A DNA stretch of 56,033 nt from Candidatus Kuenenia stuttgartensis (lineage in GTDB: Bacteria; Planctomycetota; Planctomycetia; Planctomycetales; Planctomycetaceae): NCBI GenBank assembly GCA_945861465.1, contig CAMAVB010000014.1, forward strand, positions 1 to 56,033. Direction: 5' to 3'. Below the pieces are notes generated by a model. The model saw nothing but the letters and a program-made list of their open reading frames with translations, was not told the DNA's origin and made no database searches. Made by a program: the position numbers and the translations under genes. Position 1 is the first letter of the stretch, and each line of letters opens with the position of its first letter. Below, one piece after another: positions 18,416 to 27,765 of the stretch.

Positions 18416-18575
18416 CAATCGCAGCTTTCTGACCGCGGATGTCGCGGATGTCGCGGATGGTACGCATGAGTCTCAATGTGTTTATCTGTGAAATCCGCGA
18501 CATCCGCGGTCAGAATTTTGTTCACGCTCTTCCTAGGGGTTGCGGGCAGCCCGCGCTGGGAAATCGCGGGCTATG
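18416..18575. repeat. Dispersed CCGCGGAT inverted-repeat element, copy 1
   Basis: The left arm is CTGACCGCGGATGTCGCGGA and the right arm TCCGCGACATCCGCGGTCAG, followed by CACGCTCTTCC and a GCGGGCAGCCCGC palindrome. The same order of blocks is found at 55413-55550. It fills the 413-bp gap between the divergent propeller and SMP-30 genes. Confidence 0.8.
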
Positions 18576-18683
18576 GTTCGCGCGGTTGAACATTTTAACA
18601 GCGTGCGGACCTGACAACCTGACGATGTCCGGCTACGATCTATGAAAATCGAAATCCACCCTTGACTAGGATATGAGACGACC

Positions 18684-19619
18684 ATGTTTAATCGACTTTT
18701 TTCATTACTTATCATGCTCACCATCGTGGCGCACGTGCGTGCCGACGATGCGGAATCACTGATCGCACCGGGTGCAAAAGTACAGAAGCTGGCCGGTGAC
18801 ATGAAATTCACCGAAGGCCCGGCGTGGATTCCGGCGAAGAAGATACTCGTTTTCTCGGACATCCCAAACAGCCGGATCATGCAATGGTCGGAAGCAGACG
18901 GCTTATCGCTGTTCCGCGTGAGTGAGCAATCCAACGGAAATATCCTCGACCTTGAAGGACGCCTGATTTCCTGTCAGCACGCAGGTCGCAACGTCGTGCG
19001 GACAGAAGCTGATGGCAGCATCACGGTATTGGCTGACAAATTCGACGGAAAACGACTGAATTCCCCCAACGATGTTGCTGTTAAATCTGATGGCACACTG
19101 TACTTCACAGACCCGCCCTGGGGCCTGACTGGTCCAGCAGAATTGCCAGGCCATTGGGTTTACAGGCTCGATCCGACAACAGGCAAGGTTGAGCCCATCG
19201 TCAAGGACCTCGCCATGCCGAACGGTATCAACTTCTCACCAGATGAAAGCCGGATCTACATCGCCGACACCGGTGGCACTCCGAGACATCCCGATCCGGC
19301 CTTCCATAAACTACCGGCAGGTATTCATTGTTACGAGGTCAAAAAGGACGGATCACTCGGCAAGAAGTTATTCACGATCGAAGAAGGCAGTGACGGCATG
19401 ACGGTTGACGAGCACGGTAACCTCTATACAACGCACGGCGGAGTCAACGTCTACAACGCCGATGGAAAACTCCTGGAACGAATCGCAGTCCTTGAAGGCC
19501 CCGCCAATGTCACATTCGGCGGAGACGACTACAAGACGCTGTTTATCACGGCAAGGACTTCGCTGTACAGCATCCGCATGAAGAACGCCGGCGCGAAACC
19601 AGTGGGAGCAAAGTGGTAG
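18684..19619 (+). CDS. SMP-30/gluconolactonase family protein, exported
   Basis: 311 residues with an N-terminal signal peptide (hydrophobic L-L-I-M-L-T-I-V-A, cleavage near V-R-A-D). The family blocks are F-T-E-G-P-A-W (metal-binding glutamate), N-S-P-N-D-V-A-V, M-P-N-G-I-N-F-S-P-D and G-S-D-G-M-T-V-D-E-H-G. Together these give the six-bladed propeller that binds a divalent cation and hydrolyses lactones of aldonic acids in this family. Export suggests a periplasmic sugar-lactone role. No operon partner is next to it. Confidence 0.88.
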   Translation: MFNRLFSLLIMLTIVAHVRADDAESLIAPGAKVQKLAGDMKFTEGPAWIPAKKILVFSDIPNSRIMQWSEADGLSLFRVSEQSNGNILDLEGRLISCQHAGRNVVRTEADGSITVLADKFDGKRLNSPNDVAVKSDGTLYFTDPPWGLTGPAELPGHWVYRLDPTTGKVEPIVKDLAMPNGINFSPDESRIYIADTGGTPRHPDPAFHKLPAGIHCYEVKKDGSLGKKLFTIEEGSDGMTVDEHGNLYTTHGGVNVYNADGKLLERIAVLEGPANVTFGGDDYKTLFITARTSLYSIRMKNAGAKPVGAKW

Positions 19620-19790
19620 GCGTTCGCAAAGTGTTTTATCCGCCGCCTGACCGTGAACAAAAAACGGTTCAACGGCAAATGAAGTGCGGGACACAGAAAC
19701 CGGGGAACTATTGCGTGACGGCGAACTCAGTACAGATCGGCCCATCAACACCACGGGAAACGCCGATGGAAAACAGAGTTGAACCGCGAA

Positions 19791-19840
19791 TGGACGCGAA
19801 TGGACGCGAATGGACGCGAATGGACGCGAATGGACGCGAA
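19791..19840. repeat. 10-bp tandem repeat, five exact copies
   Basis: TGGACGCGAA is repeated five times exactly, preceded by a degenerate copy (GAACCGCGAA). It lies in the gap downstream of the SMP-30 gene. Confidence 0.95.
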
Positions 19841-19901
19841 GTCGTTGAATCCCATAAACTGCGATGCTGCTAGTTCACGATTCGTCTCTTAGGAGCCACG
19901 C

Positions 19902-20127
19902 AGAAATCACTGTCGTCTTCTGGACGTGGGGCACGTTTGTAACGTGCCTGGCACGATGGAATCGTGCCAGAAATAACTGTCGTCCTTTGGACGTGGGGCA
20001 CGTTTGTAACGTGCCTCGCACGATGGAATCGTGCCAGAAATAACTGTCGTCCTTTGGACGTGGGGCACGTTTGTAACGTGCCTGGCACGATGGAATCGTG
20101 CCCCACTTATTTCTGTCTCAGTCCTTA
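19902..20127. repeat. GGCACG hairpin element expanded into three 67-bp tandem units
   Basis: The units 19902-19968, 19969-20035 and 20036-20102 are exactly 67 bp each and nearly identical. Each contains GGGGCACGTTTGTAACGTGC and CACGATGGAATCGTGCC. The last unit is followed by the family terminus CTGTCTCAGTCCTTA, which reaches the stop of the minus-strand operon. Units are fully contiguous with no unique spacers, so this is not a CRISPR array. Confidence 0.92.
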
Positions 20128-21285
20128 CTGCGCCCGCGACGCACTGCCATTGGCGCTGATGGTGATGGCGGTGCCGACCGGCAGGGGTCGCGCGGCGACG
20201 CGGATCTGAAGTCCGTGGGCGACTTCCCGCAAGGCCGCGAATTCTTTGAATGAATCCTCGTACACGACAATCGTCACGGCACTGTCGGCAGGCATCGCTT
20301 CCAGCCTTTGACGAAATGCAGAGCCCGGCTTCACGGCGACGGCGGCTGATTCAGCGACCAGCGTTGCATCAGGAACGATCACCTGCGTAAACGAATTGAA
20401 CCGGTTGCCGTCGCCGCCATACTGAAGATATTCCAGTGAATTGAAGGCGTTCAACTCAATCGCAAACGTCATCTTGTAACCGCCGACTGGTCCGACGACG
20501 TCTTCCAGTCGCCCGAATCGCTGCAGCATCGAGATTCGTTTGCGGACACGATCCACGGCCATTTTCATAAGTTCGGTGATCGGTACTTCACTCACCAGAC
20601 CCTCCGACATTCGAAACATGACTTCTTCACCATCCACCTTCCGGCTCACGGGCATAATGCGATGCACAAGTCGTGGACCTGAGTTCGCGGGTTTGGCCGC
20701 GTCATCGAGCACCTCCTGCAGGCGAACTGTTTCGACGATTGTCTGGCGGAGCTTTTCTTCTGCCTCGCTCGCGACTGATTCTTCCTGCTCAATGACGGTG
20801 ATCGCGCTCTTCAGAGCCTTCTCTTTGCCTGCGAGAATATTCAACAGCCGATCGGCCTCGGCGGTCAGTTTTCCGGCTTCCTTCTCTGCGTCGGATTTCG
20901 CAATCCTGTTGCGGCTGGACTCTGCAGCCTGTTCTGCCAACTGACTTCGCAGTGCGTCCATTTCCTCCTGCACCAGGCGATGTTCCTGGTCCAGGGTTGC
21001 TTTACGTTCCGCCAGTCCCTGCAACTGCGATACAACCTGACTGTGCTTCAGTTTCAGCCCATCCAGATCAGCCTGACGTTGAGCGTATTCAGATTCCCTA
21101 TCAGGAATTGTCGCTGCAACCGGCGCTGCATTTGCCAGGGCTTCGGCCTGCGCGAGCGGCTGCCGCTCGACCTTTACGGCAACCACGACGATCAGAATGA
21201 TCAGAATGCCGACAATGTTGCAGATCACGTCCAGAAAGGAGTCGGATCCGAATTCAAGTTCAGGTCTTTGAGATCTGCGGCCCAT
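20125..21285 (-). CDS. Single-pass coiled-coil protein with ExbD-like membrane aspartate
   Basis: 386 residues. The N-terminus has G-S-D-S-F-L-D19-V-I-C-N-I-V-G-I-L-I-I-L-I-V-V, a lone membrane span with an aspartate placed like the proton-carrying Asp of ExbD/TolR (F-I-D-V-M in ExbD). A long coiled coil runs from about 60 to 190 (A-E-R-K-A-T-L-D-Q-E-H, L-R-S-Q-L-A-E-Q-A-A-E). A globular C-terminal domain follows, containing M-P-V-S-R-K-V-D-G-E-E-V and a mixed alpha/beta end. It is the third gene of the operon: its first base coincides with the last base of the preceding gene's stop. I infer the acidic stator subunit of an ExbB/ExbD-like or MotA/MotB-like channel; the driven process is unknown. 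Confidence 0.65.
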   Translation of the reverse strand: MGRRSQRPELEFGSDSFLDVICNIVGILIILIVVVAVKVERQPLAQAEALANAAPVAATIPDRESEYAQRQADLDGLKLKHSQVVSQLQGLAERKATLDQEHRLVQEEMDALRSQLAEQAAESSRNRIAKSDAEKEAGKLTAEADRLLNILAGKEKALKSAITVIEQEESVASEAEEKLRQTIVETVRLQEVLDDAAKPANSGPRLVHRIMPVSRKVDGEEVMFRMSEGLVSEVPITELMKMAVDRVRKRISMLQRFGRLEDVVGPVGGYKMTFAIELNAFNSLEYLQYGGDGNRFNSFTQVIVPDATLVAESAAVAVKPGSAFRQRLEAMPADSAVTIVVYEDSFKEFAALREVAHGLQIRVAARPLPVGTAITISANGSASRAQ

Positions 21286-23453
21286 CAGTAGCTCGCCCTT
21301 CCCGGTGCGACTGTCGTTTCAATATGCGGCGACAATTCATAGATACTGGCTGACGGAATGCCCAGATGTTTGAGTGAACCGGCCAGCGGAATGCGCCAAC
21401 GCTCTCCGCCTGGGCTGACGATAAACTTGACGACCGGCATGACTTCTTCACGTGGCGACTTTTTTGCGTCTGTCACTTCCGTATCGACATTCCGCAGCAA
21501 GTCGGACAATGCTGAACTGAGCGAATCCGGAGTCACAGGAATCGTCGCCTGTTGCTCAACGGTCATGTGATGTTCGTCCAGAAACACGGTGATCCCGACT
21601 GGCGTGGCGTATGTTTTCGACGTTCTCTTCGTCGAAGGCAGACGATTGAGCAGATCGTTGTCGATGCGGGACAGATCGAGCATCGGACTACCGGGAACAT
21701 CGGTCGCCGGTTCACCAGTCTGCGATTGTGATGCCGCTGATCCGGATGCGGAAGGCATCTGGAAATGTCGCGGCGCGGAGGACGGCGGTTCGGTGGAAGG
21801 AGTGCCAGACAGCATCGCGGCAAATTGTTCTTCGGCAGTCAGTGGCGGTTCACCCTCTGGTCCTGGCGACGCCGCTGAAGCGGATGGCGGGACGACCGGT
21901 TGGCTATCATTCCTGAACAGCATGTTTTCTGTGCGTTCGTTTGAACCATAGACCGGGTCGGTGGCCAGCCCCGAGGTTTCGTCCGTGGCAGGAGCGGCGT
22001 TGTCAGACTGTGACTGTGGACCAGGATCGCCCGGCATCCTGGAAAGGTGACCGGCACCTTTCTGGGTGCTGGCACCTTTTTGGGAGCCACCTTGCTCTGC
22101 ACTGCCGGCGCTCGCGCTTTGCGCATAATGTTCGGCGAACTGATCCGTGAGACCATCGGACGAAGTTTCAGGCATGCCGGATCCTCGACGGCCCTTTTCC
22201 CGAGCCACGGCTTCCGCCGCCATGGCGGCCGCGCGTCGTTCGTAAAAACCTGGGGGCGGTGCCACGCCACCGGCGAAGTTTTGATTGCGGGCACGCTGGT
22301 CTGCCACACGGGTATCAGATCGCACTGTTCCATCGGGTCGGATCGTCAGGCCACGACGGCTGGGGTCGGGCGGAGCTTCCGTCCGTTGGGGCGGAATACC
22401 CTCAGCGAGGTATCGAAGATTTGCATAGATCTTTTCGCGCCGCCGATATGCCTCCGCCATCGCCACGTCAGCGGCCGACTTCTCCGTCGGAGCGAATTCG
22501 CCGGTCGCGATGACTTTGTCGGCGTCGATGAGTTCATAGCCGAAGTGAATTTTTTCATTTGCCAGAATGCCCTGCGCGGGATAGAAGGCTTTACTGCCGT
22601 TTGGTCGGACAAGCAGCAGTACGTATGGCTGTGACGTCACGGAGCCTTTTGCCCTTTCGCGATGCACAGCGAGAATGGCTGCCATGAGCGGCGTATCGCT
22701 GACAGGAAATCCTTCCATATCCCGAGTCTCAATTACGATGCCCGTCGGCTGAATCCGGTAGCCCTCTTTTGTGACTTCCACGATGATCGGGGTTCGCGTT
22801 GTGCCGACGGTGTTCGTGAATTCAACGATTGTTTCCGTGCCGACAGAGGCGGCGGATTGCTGCGCGTCCTGCACCTGCTTTCGGAGGGAGACGATGGCAG
22901 AATTCACAGCATGCAGTTTTTCCCTGGCGATGGCGGTGGTTTCCGTGACCGCTTTCAACCTTAATTGCTTCGCCAGCAGGCTTTTCTCCTGTTCATCCAG
23001 ACGTTGTCGAAGTACGACCTGTTGTGATCGAAGCCCAGCGATTTGATTTTGAAGTTCTGCGATGCTGGACTTGTCCGGATTTGCGTCGGTCGTCTGCAGC
23101 GTACTTTCCAGTTCGGAGAATTGCTGCCGCATCTCGGCGACGGTCGTCTGCTGCTGAGCGATCGACTGTTCAAGTTCTTGCACCTGCTGCTGCAATCTCA
23201 GCATATCACCGCTGACCGTTTCCCGTTCTGTTTCCAATGCTGCGATTTCGCCACTGCGATCAGGAAACACGGCTGCTGGTGCAGCGGCGTCTGGTGCAAC
23301 GGCGACTGCTGCGGGCGCATCCTCGCCGTATTGTTCGTGCCGGATCTTGCGTGTCAGCACCAGCAGCAACAGGATCAGTGCCCCCATCGCGCAGACCAAT
23401 ACGGCCAGGAAGGGGAACAGTGAGATTGAAGTTTGGGGCCGTCGTCGGGTCAC
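21285..23453 (-). CDS. Large single-pass coiled-coil protein, ExbD/MotB-like without the acidic residue
   Basis: 722 residues. The N-terminal span is S-L-F-P-F-L-A17-V-L-V-C-A-M-G-A-L-I-L-L-L-L-V. Alanine 17 occupies the position where the downstream paralogue has its membrane Asp. A coiled coil at about 75-200 and an alpha/beta domain at about 215-365 follow. A Pro/Ser/Gly/Gln-rich stretch of about 220 residues (380-600) looks disordered. The last ~110 residues are folded-looking (G-I-T-V-F-L-D-E-H-H-M and V-V-K-F-I-V-S-P-G-G-E-R-W). The start overlaps the stop of the upstream channel gene by 4 nt (ATGA), so the proteins are probably made in fixed ratio. It is not assignable to a named family by eye. 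Confidence 0.62.
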   Translation of the reverse strand: MTRRRPQTSISLFPFLAVLVCAMGALILLLLVLTRKIRHEQYGEDAPAAVAVAPDAAAPAAVFPDRSGEIAALETERETVSGDMLRLQQQVQELEQSIAQQQTTVAEMRQQFSELESTLQTTDANPDKSSIAELQNQIAGLRSQQVVLRQRLDEQEKSLLAKQLRLKAVTETTAIAREKLHAVNSAIVSLRKQVQDAQQSAASVGTETIVEFTNTVGTTRTPIIVEVTKEGYRIQPTGIVIETRDMEGFPVSDTPLMAAILAVHRERAKGSVTSQPYVLLLVRPNGSKAFYPAQGILANEKIHFGYELIDADKVIATGEFAPTEKSAADVAMAEAYRRREKIYANLRYLAEGIPPQRTEAPPDPSRRGLTIRPDGTVRSDTRVADQRARNQNFAGGVAPPPGFYERRAAAMAAEAVAREKGRRGSGMPETSSDGLTDQFAEHYAQSASAGSAEQGGSQKGASTQKGAGHLSRMPGDPGPQSQSDNAAPATDETSGLATDPVYGSNERTENMLFRNDSQPVVPPSASAASPGPEGEPPLTAEEQFAAMLSGTPSTEPPSSAPRHFQMPSASGSAASQSQTGEPATDVPGSPMLDLSRIDNDLLNRLPSTKRTSKTYATPVGITVFLDEHHMTVEQQATIPVTPDSLSSALSDLLRNVDTEVTDAKKSPREEVMPVVKFIVSPGGERWRIPLAGSLKHLGIPSASIYELSPHIETTVAPGRASY

Positions 23454-24856
23454 GCAGCCGCTCGCATATATGATTTCGATGTTAGAATGCTGACTGCTGC
23501 ATTCAAGCTCTGCACTGTCTGTTCCAGAGTCGCCACCATCTGCAACGTCTGCAGATTCTCGTTCAGCGTTTCCTGGAGCTGAACCAACTTCTGTTCAGCT
23601 TCGGTCAACTGCAGCATCGTGCGCCCCAGCCGATGCAGTTCTTCCGCCTGTCCGGCTGACGCCAGAGAACTTTCACGCATCGCATTCTGCCACAGGTCAA
23701 CACGGTCAAGGAATGCAAACATCGTTTGCTGCATCTGCTGTACGAACATCTGAGAGCTTTGTTGCAGCGTCGCAGCATATTGATCCCGAGCTGTGTCGGC
23801 CGCATGTCGATGAGACTGCAGCGTGGCGGTAGTTTCATCCGACAAAGCCTGAGCCAGAGAATCCGTTTGAAAGTTCAGCGTCTCTGCCCAGCCGGACTGC
23901 ATCGCTGTCAAATGCCGGTTCCATGACTCTGTTTGCTGTGTCAGAATCTCGGCTGTCCAGTTCGCCAGTGCGGGAAACCCGGATTCCGGTTCAGCCGCAG
24001 CAGACTGGCTGATAAATGGCACCAGTGAATCAATTCCAAATTGTTCGACGTCGTTCAGAACGGCCTGTTCGTCGCGTTCCACCAGATATGTGGCAAATAC
24101 CAACAGCATCGACATTGTCAGCGCCTGTGCCGTCGTATCAAACGCCACAGCCAGACCGGCGGTTACTTCCGGCAAAGAGGAATCCAGTTGTTCCGGGGTG
24201 ACATTTGCAATCGCCAGTGTGATGCCGACCACAGTCCCAAGGAATCCCATGATCGGAACCGCCCAGGTCACCGTACGAATCAGCGAAAAACTCTGAATCA
24301 ATCGATCGACAGAAAGATCGGCGAGGTATTTGAGATGATCTTCAAGTCCGTCCTTTCGGCCGGCATTGACGTAGTGCAGCACGTCCTGCACGCGATGCCA
24401 CATCGAAGTGCCTTGCCAGACTTCCCGATGCGGATCAGCCTGCCATGCCGTCAGACTTTGCACTGCGCCTGATCCCGCTTCGCCCTGCACCCATTGGGCA
24501 GTCGCGGCAAGTTCTTTGACATTCGCAATGACGGCGCGATCGGTCGGAAGCTCTTTCCATTTGACGGCGAGAATTGCCATACCGACAAAGAAAAGTCCGG
24601 ATGTCACATATTCAATCGGGTGACTGCAGAAGTAGCGGTATAAAAATTGCGGCCCGCCGCTGAAATATTTCGCAACGACCGGGGCGATCAGATAGAACAC
24701 AACGGTGGCGGCGAGACCCAGAAACGTGCCGATACTGGTCACCGATTTCCTGTGAAACTTCGCCGCGCGGACGGATGAAGTCGGGATTTCTGAATTATGG
24801 TTTGCTGACACAAGCAACTTCCCTGTAGCGAGCCTGCAATTGTGATCATGGAACAT
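23450..24856 (-). CDS. MotA/TolQ/ExbB-type proton channel protein with long coiled-coil tail
   Basis: 468 residues. Hydrophobic spans lie at about 43-67, 82-98, 198-222 and 240-262. The last two carry the PF01618-type pore blocks (P-I-M-G-F-L-G-T-V-V-G-I-T and G-L-A-V-A-F-D-T-T-A-Q-A-L). The C-terminal ~180 residues are predicted coiled coil, rich in Gln/Glu/Leu, which is unusual for ExbB or TolQ and recalls the tail of ZorA-like proteins. The start is uncertain: ATG 24856 has GGAGG directly abutting it, while GTG 24811 has AGGGA at about 9 nt. It is first in a three-gene operon with two single-pass partners. The inferred role is the ion-conducting motor part of a membrane force-transmitting complex. 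Confidence 0.78.
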   Translation of the reverse strand: MFHDHNCRLATGKLLVSANHNSEIPTSSVRAAKFHRKSVTSIGTFLGLAATVVFYLIAPVVAKYFSGGPQFLYRYFCSHPIEYVTSGLFFVGMAILAVKWKELPTDRAVIANVKELAATAQWVQGEAGSGAVQSLTAWQADPHREVWQGTSMWHRVQDVLHYVNAGRKDGLEDHLKYLADLSVDRLIQSFSLIRTVTWAVPIMGFLGTVVGITLAIANVTPEQLDSSLPEVTAGLAVAFDTTAQALTMSMLLVFATYLVERDEQAVLNDVEQFGIDSLVPFISQSAAAEPESGFPALANWTAEILTQQTESWNRHLTAMQSGWAETLNFQTDSLAQALSDETTATLQSHRHAADTARDQYAATLQQSSQMFVQQMQQTMFAFLDRVDLWQNAMRESSLASAGQAEELHRLGRTMLQLTEAEQKLVQLQETLNENLQTLQMVATLEQTVQSLNAAVSILTSKSYMRAAA

Positions 24857-25178
24857 CCTCCGACATCGACCAACAACGCGGCTGAGGTTGACCCTAATTA
24901 AGGCGCGACGAGATCCTGCCCGTCGTGCTTCCGATCCACCTCGTTGTTCATGCCTGAGTTAAACACATAGTCTTACCTCAGGGCCTGACTGCGTCCATCG
25001 CAGTTTTCCCACAGATGCCATTCGAAGGACTTCATTCCTGTTCATACGTTGCCCGCATGCAGAACATGTTGCGCCCAGGGCCGTGTTGCCTGGCAATGCG
25101 GCAGATCCTGCCGATGAAACACCGGACATATCACGGTCACGAAGCAGCTGCCATTTCGGCTCGTCGTCAATACCAGAA
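24857..25178. other. Intergenic region, no recognised element
   Basis: This 322-bp gap separates the starts and ends of two minus-strand genes. I see no long palindrome or family repeat. It must hold the promoter of the channel operon, but no clear -35/-10 pair can be assigned. Confidence 0.4.
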
Positions 25179-26342
25179 TCATTTCGCGGGTACCATGCGA
25201 ATACACACGGGCTGGCCGACTTTGATCGAATCGCCTGTCGGCATCAATGCGCCGGTTTCCTGGTCGATGGCGAAAACATGGATCGAATCCGAGTTCTGGT
25301 TTTCGGCGAGCAGCCACTTGCCGCCAGGTTCAATAAAGAAATTGCGGGGTTCCTTGCCCCCCGTCGGCTCGTTCTCCACCCATGTCAGCAAACCTGTTTT
25401 CTGATTGATCGAATAGACAGTGATCGAATCCGGACCACGATTGCTGATGTAGAGAAATTTACCGCTCGGATGGCACAGACATTCTGCGGTGCTCTTTTGG
25501 CCTTCATGTCCACCAGGAATCGTCGTGATATCCTGAATCGCCTTCAGTGCCCCGGTTCTGACATTGCGTGCAAACGCGGTTGCCACCAGTGAGGTTTCGT
25601 TATTCGTGTACGCAAAGTTGCCGGACGGGTGAATGGCAAAGTGTCGCGGCCCACCGCCGAGTGTCACGCTGGCTGACGGCGGATTGGACGGTGACAATGT
25701 CGAATTCTCCGCATCAAGCTTGTAGATGAAGATCTTGTCCAGCCCCAGATCCGCCGCGTAGGCGAACCGATTGTCGCTGCTCAGATTAATCGAATGAGCC
25801 CTCGGCTTGAGTTCAGCGGCATTTTCGCGAGTCGGATCTTCGTGGTGAATGTTGCTGCTGGCTTCTCCGATTTTGCCATCAGCGTCAATGGGATACGCGA
25901 CGACGTTTCCGCCTGTGTAGTTTGCGATCATCAACGTCCGACCGGTCGCATCAACATTACAATGACACGGGGCACCACCAAACGATGGCTGGTCGTTGAG
26001 CTTTGTCAGCGTGCCATCGGGATTGATTTGCATCGCGGTGACTCCGCCATTACCCTTGCCTGGCCCTTCGCTCAGTTCATTCACTGCGTACAGGAATTTC
26101 TGAGTCGGATGCACAGCCAGAAATGAAGGGTTCGCCAGTTCGATCGCCAGTGTTGGCTCGGTGAGCTTGCCGGTTTCGGAATCGAACAGGCAGGTATAGA
26201 TCCCCTTGCTGATGCTGTCTCCTGTGCTGTATGTCCCGACAAAGATGCGGAACTCTTCTGCCAGCGCCTCCGACCACGATCCGAAAACAGTGATCGCCAT
26301 AATTCCGAAAATCCAAAACCCGTTCGTTGGAGAAAAAACCAT
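25179..26342 (-). CDS. Lactonase family protein (seven-bladed propeller, 6-phosphogluconolactonase-like), exported
   Basis: 387 residues with an N-terminal signal peptide (W-I-F-G-I-M-A-I-T-V-F-G, cleavage near A-L-A-E). The mature start is F-R-I-F-V-G-T-Y-S. It has the characteristic blocks N-P-S-F-L-A-V-H-P, G-G-A-P-C-H-C-N-V-D, L-G-G-G-P-R-H-F-A-I-H-P and H-P-S-G-K-F-L-Y-I-S-N-R-G. The family includes YbhE/Pgl and muconate-cycloisomerase-like propellers. Because this protein is exported, cytoplasmic 6-phosphogluconolactone is an unlikely substrate. The true one is unknown. Confidence 0.87.
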   Translation of the reverse strand: MVFSPTNGFWIFGIMAITVFGSWSEALAEEFRIFVGTYSTGDSISKGIYTCLFDSETGKLTEPTLAIELANPSFLAVHPTQKFLYAVNELSEGPGKGNGGVTAMQINPDGTLTKLNDQPSFGGAPCHCNVDATGRTLMIANYTGGNVVAYPIDADGKIGEASSNIHHEDPTRENAAELKPRAHSINLSSDNRFAYAADLGLDKIFIYKLDAENSTLSPSNPPSASVTLGGGPRHFAIHPSGNFAYTNNETSLVATAFARNVRTGALKAIQDITTIPGGHEGQKSTAECLCHPSGKFLYISNRGPDSITVYSINQKTGLLTWVENEPTGGKEPRNFFIEPGGKWLLAENQNSDSIHVFAIDQETGALMPTGDSIKVGQPVCIRMVPAK

Positions 26343-26521
26343 AAGACATGTCCTGCTTCAATAGTCTTTGCGAAATCTTCATGAATTGCGATACAATGCG
26401 TATCCTGGATGCGCAGCGTACGGCAGTGTGCCCATGCGTTGCAATCGACTGACCCATGATTGTTGGCGGTCGTGTGTTGGTCTGCCCCCGTAATGAAGTC
26501 GGTTGATCCTTGGTGAGAGAT

Positions 26522-27727
26522 ATGAAGTTTCGATTGAATTTCCTCGTGCTGTTGAACTTGTCCGCCATTTCGTATGGATTTATGTTACCAGCCATCGTGC
26601 AGGAACCAACGGGGTCGGAGACGATCCGGATTGCCACATTCAATTGCAGTTTGAATCGAAACAAGGCCGGCGAATTGGAGAGCGACCTGCGAGGTGGCGG
26701 AAATGAGCAGGCTCGTCAGGTCGCGAGGATTCTGCGAATCGTCAAACCAGACATCGTGCTGCTGAACGAATTTGACTACGACGAAGCCAGCACGTCGATC
26801 GACATTTTTCGAAATGACTATCTGGAGGCAGAGGGCGACTGGACATCTGAGCCTGCTTTAAAGATGCCTTATGCTTTTTCGGGGCCTGTCAACACGGGTG
26901 TGCCGAGCGGATTGGATCTGGATCACGACGGAAAGACAAACGGCTGGGGCGATGCGTTTGGCTTCGGTCGCTTTCCGGGTCAGTACGGCATGGTGGTGCT
27001 GTCTCGATTTCCGATTGAGGCGACTGCGGTGCGGACGTTTCAGAACCTGCTTTGGAAAAACATGCCCAATTCAGCCGTGCCAGCGGCAACGACCGCAGGT
27101 GCGGAATTGTGGTACAGTGAATCGGACCTTGCCACAGTCCGACTTTCCTCAAAGAGCCACTGGGATTTGCCGGTAAAGATTGGCGACAAAACACTGCATC
27201 TGCTTGTCAGTCATCCGACGCCTCCCGCGTTCGATGGCACGGAAGATCGAAACGGTCGTCGCAATCATGACGAGATTCGTCTGTGGGCTGACTACATTTC
27301 TGATCAGCCGAATGCATGGCTGACTGACGACAAGGGCATCGCCGGCGGCATTGCTTCCAATTCGCCGTTCGTAATCCTTGGCGATCAGAACGCTGACCCG
27401 CACGACGGCGACAGTTTCGACCGCGCGATCGATCAACTGCTGAAGCACCCCCGCATCAATGCCACGCACATCCCTGTCAGCGACGGCGCGATCGAAGCGG
27501 CGAAGACTCAGGGAAAAATCAATAATCAACACACTGGCGATCCTGCCCATGACACATCTGACTTTAATGACGGCAGCGTCGGAAACCTGCGAGCGGACTA
27601 TGTTCTGCCAAGCCGCGATCTGCGGGTCAGCACGTCCAAAGTCTTCTGGCCAATGCCGGGGGACCCCGGTGCGGATCTGGCAAAATGTTCCGATCATCGA
27701 CTCGTGTGGATCGATATTTCGTTTTGA
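26522..27727 (+). CDS. Endonuclease/exonuclease/phosphatase family protein, exported
   Basis: About 401 residues from the ATG at 26522, preceded by a GAGAG Shine-Dalgarno-like stretch. The signal peptide is M-K-F-R-L-N-F-L-V-L-L-N-L-S. The EEP fold is indicated by R-I-A-T-F-N-C-S, D-I-V-L-L-N-E-F-D, Y-G-M-V-V-L-S-R-F-P, L-L-V-S-H-P-T-P-P, V-I-L-G-D-Q-N-A-D-P and the C-terminal S-D-H-R-L-V-W. These supply the metal-binding Glu, Asp and His residues. A secreted phosphodiesterase or nuclease acting on extracellular substrates is likely; specificity cannot be read. Confidence 0.88.
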   Translation: MKFRLNFLVLLNLSAISYGFMLPAIVQEPTGSETIRIATFNCSLNRNKAGELESDLRGGGNEQARQVARILRIVKPDIVLLNEFDYDEASTSIDIFRNDYLEAEGDWTSEPALKMPYAFSGPVNTGVPSGLDLDHDGKTNGWGDAFGFGRFPGQYGMVVLSRFPIEATAVRTFQNLLWKNMPNSAVPAATTAGAELWYSESDLATVRLSSKSHWDLPVKIGDKTLHLLVSHPTPPAFDGTEDRNGRRNHDEIRLWADYISDQPNAWLTDDKGIAGGIASNSPFVILGDQNADPHDGDSFDRAIDQLLKHPRINATHIPVSDGAIEAAKTQGKINNQHTGDPAHDTSDFNDGSVGNLRADYVLPSRDLRVSTSKVFWPMPGDPGADLAKCSDHRLVWIDISF

Positions 27728-27765
27728 AGCCCGGTAAGGACCGTTCGAGAAATAATTGACCGCAT

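Noticed and set aside
19902-20127. Three regularly spaced 67-bp units considered as a CRISPR array
   Set aside because: Units are contiguous with no unique spacers, there are no cas genes, and each unit is itself a palindrome family member.
20125-24856. Assignment of the motor-like operon as a Zorya defence system
   Set aside because: The tail of the channel protein recalls ZorA, but there is no OmpA-type peptidoglycan-binding ZorB and no helicase or nuclease gene next to it.
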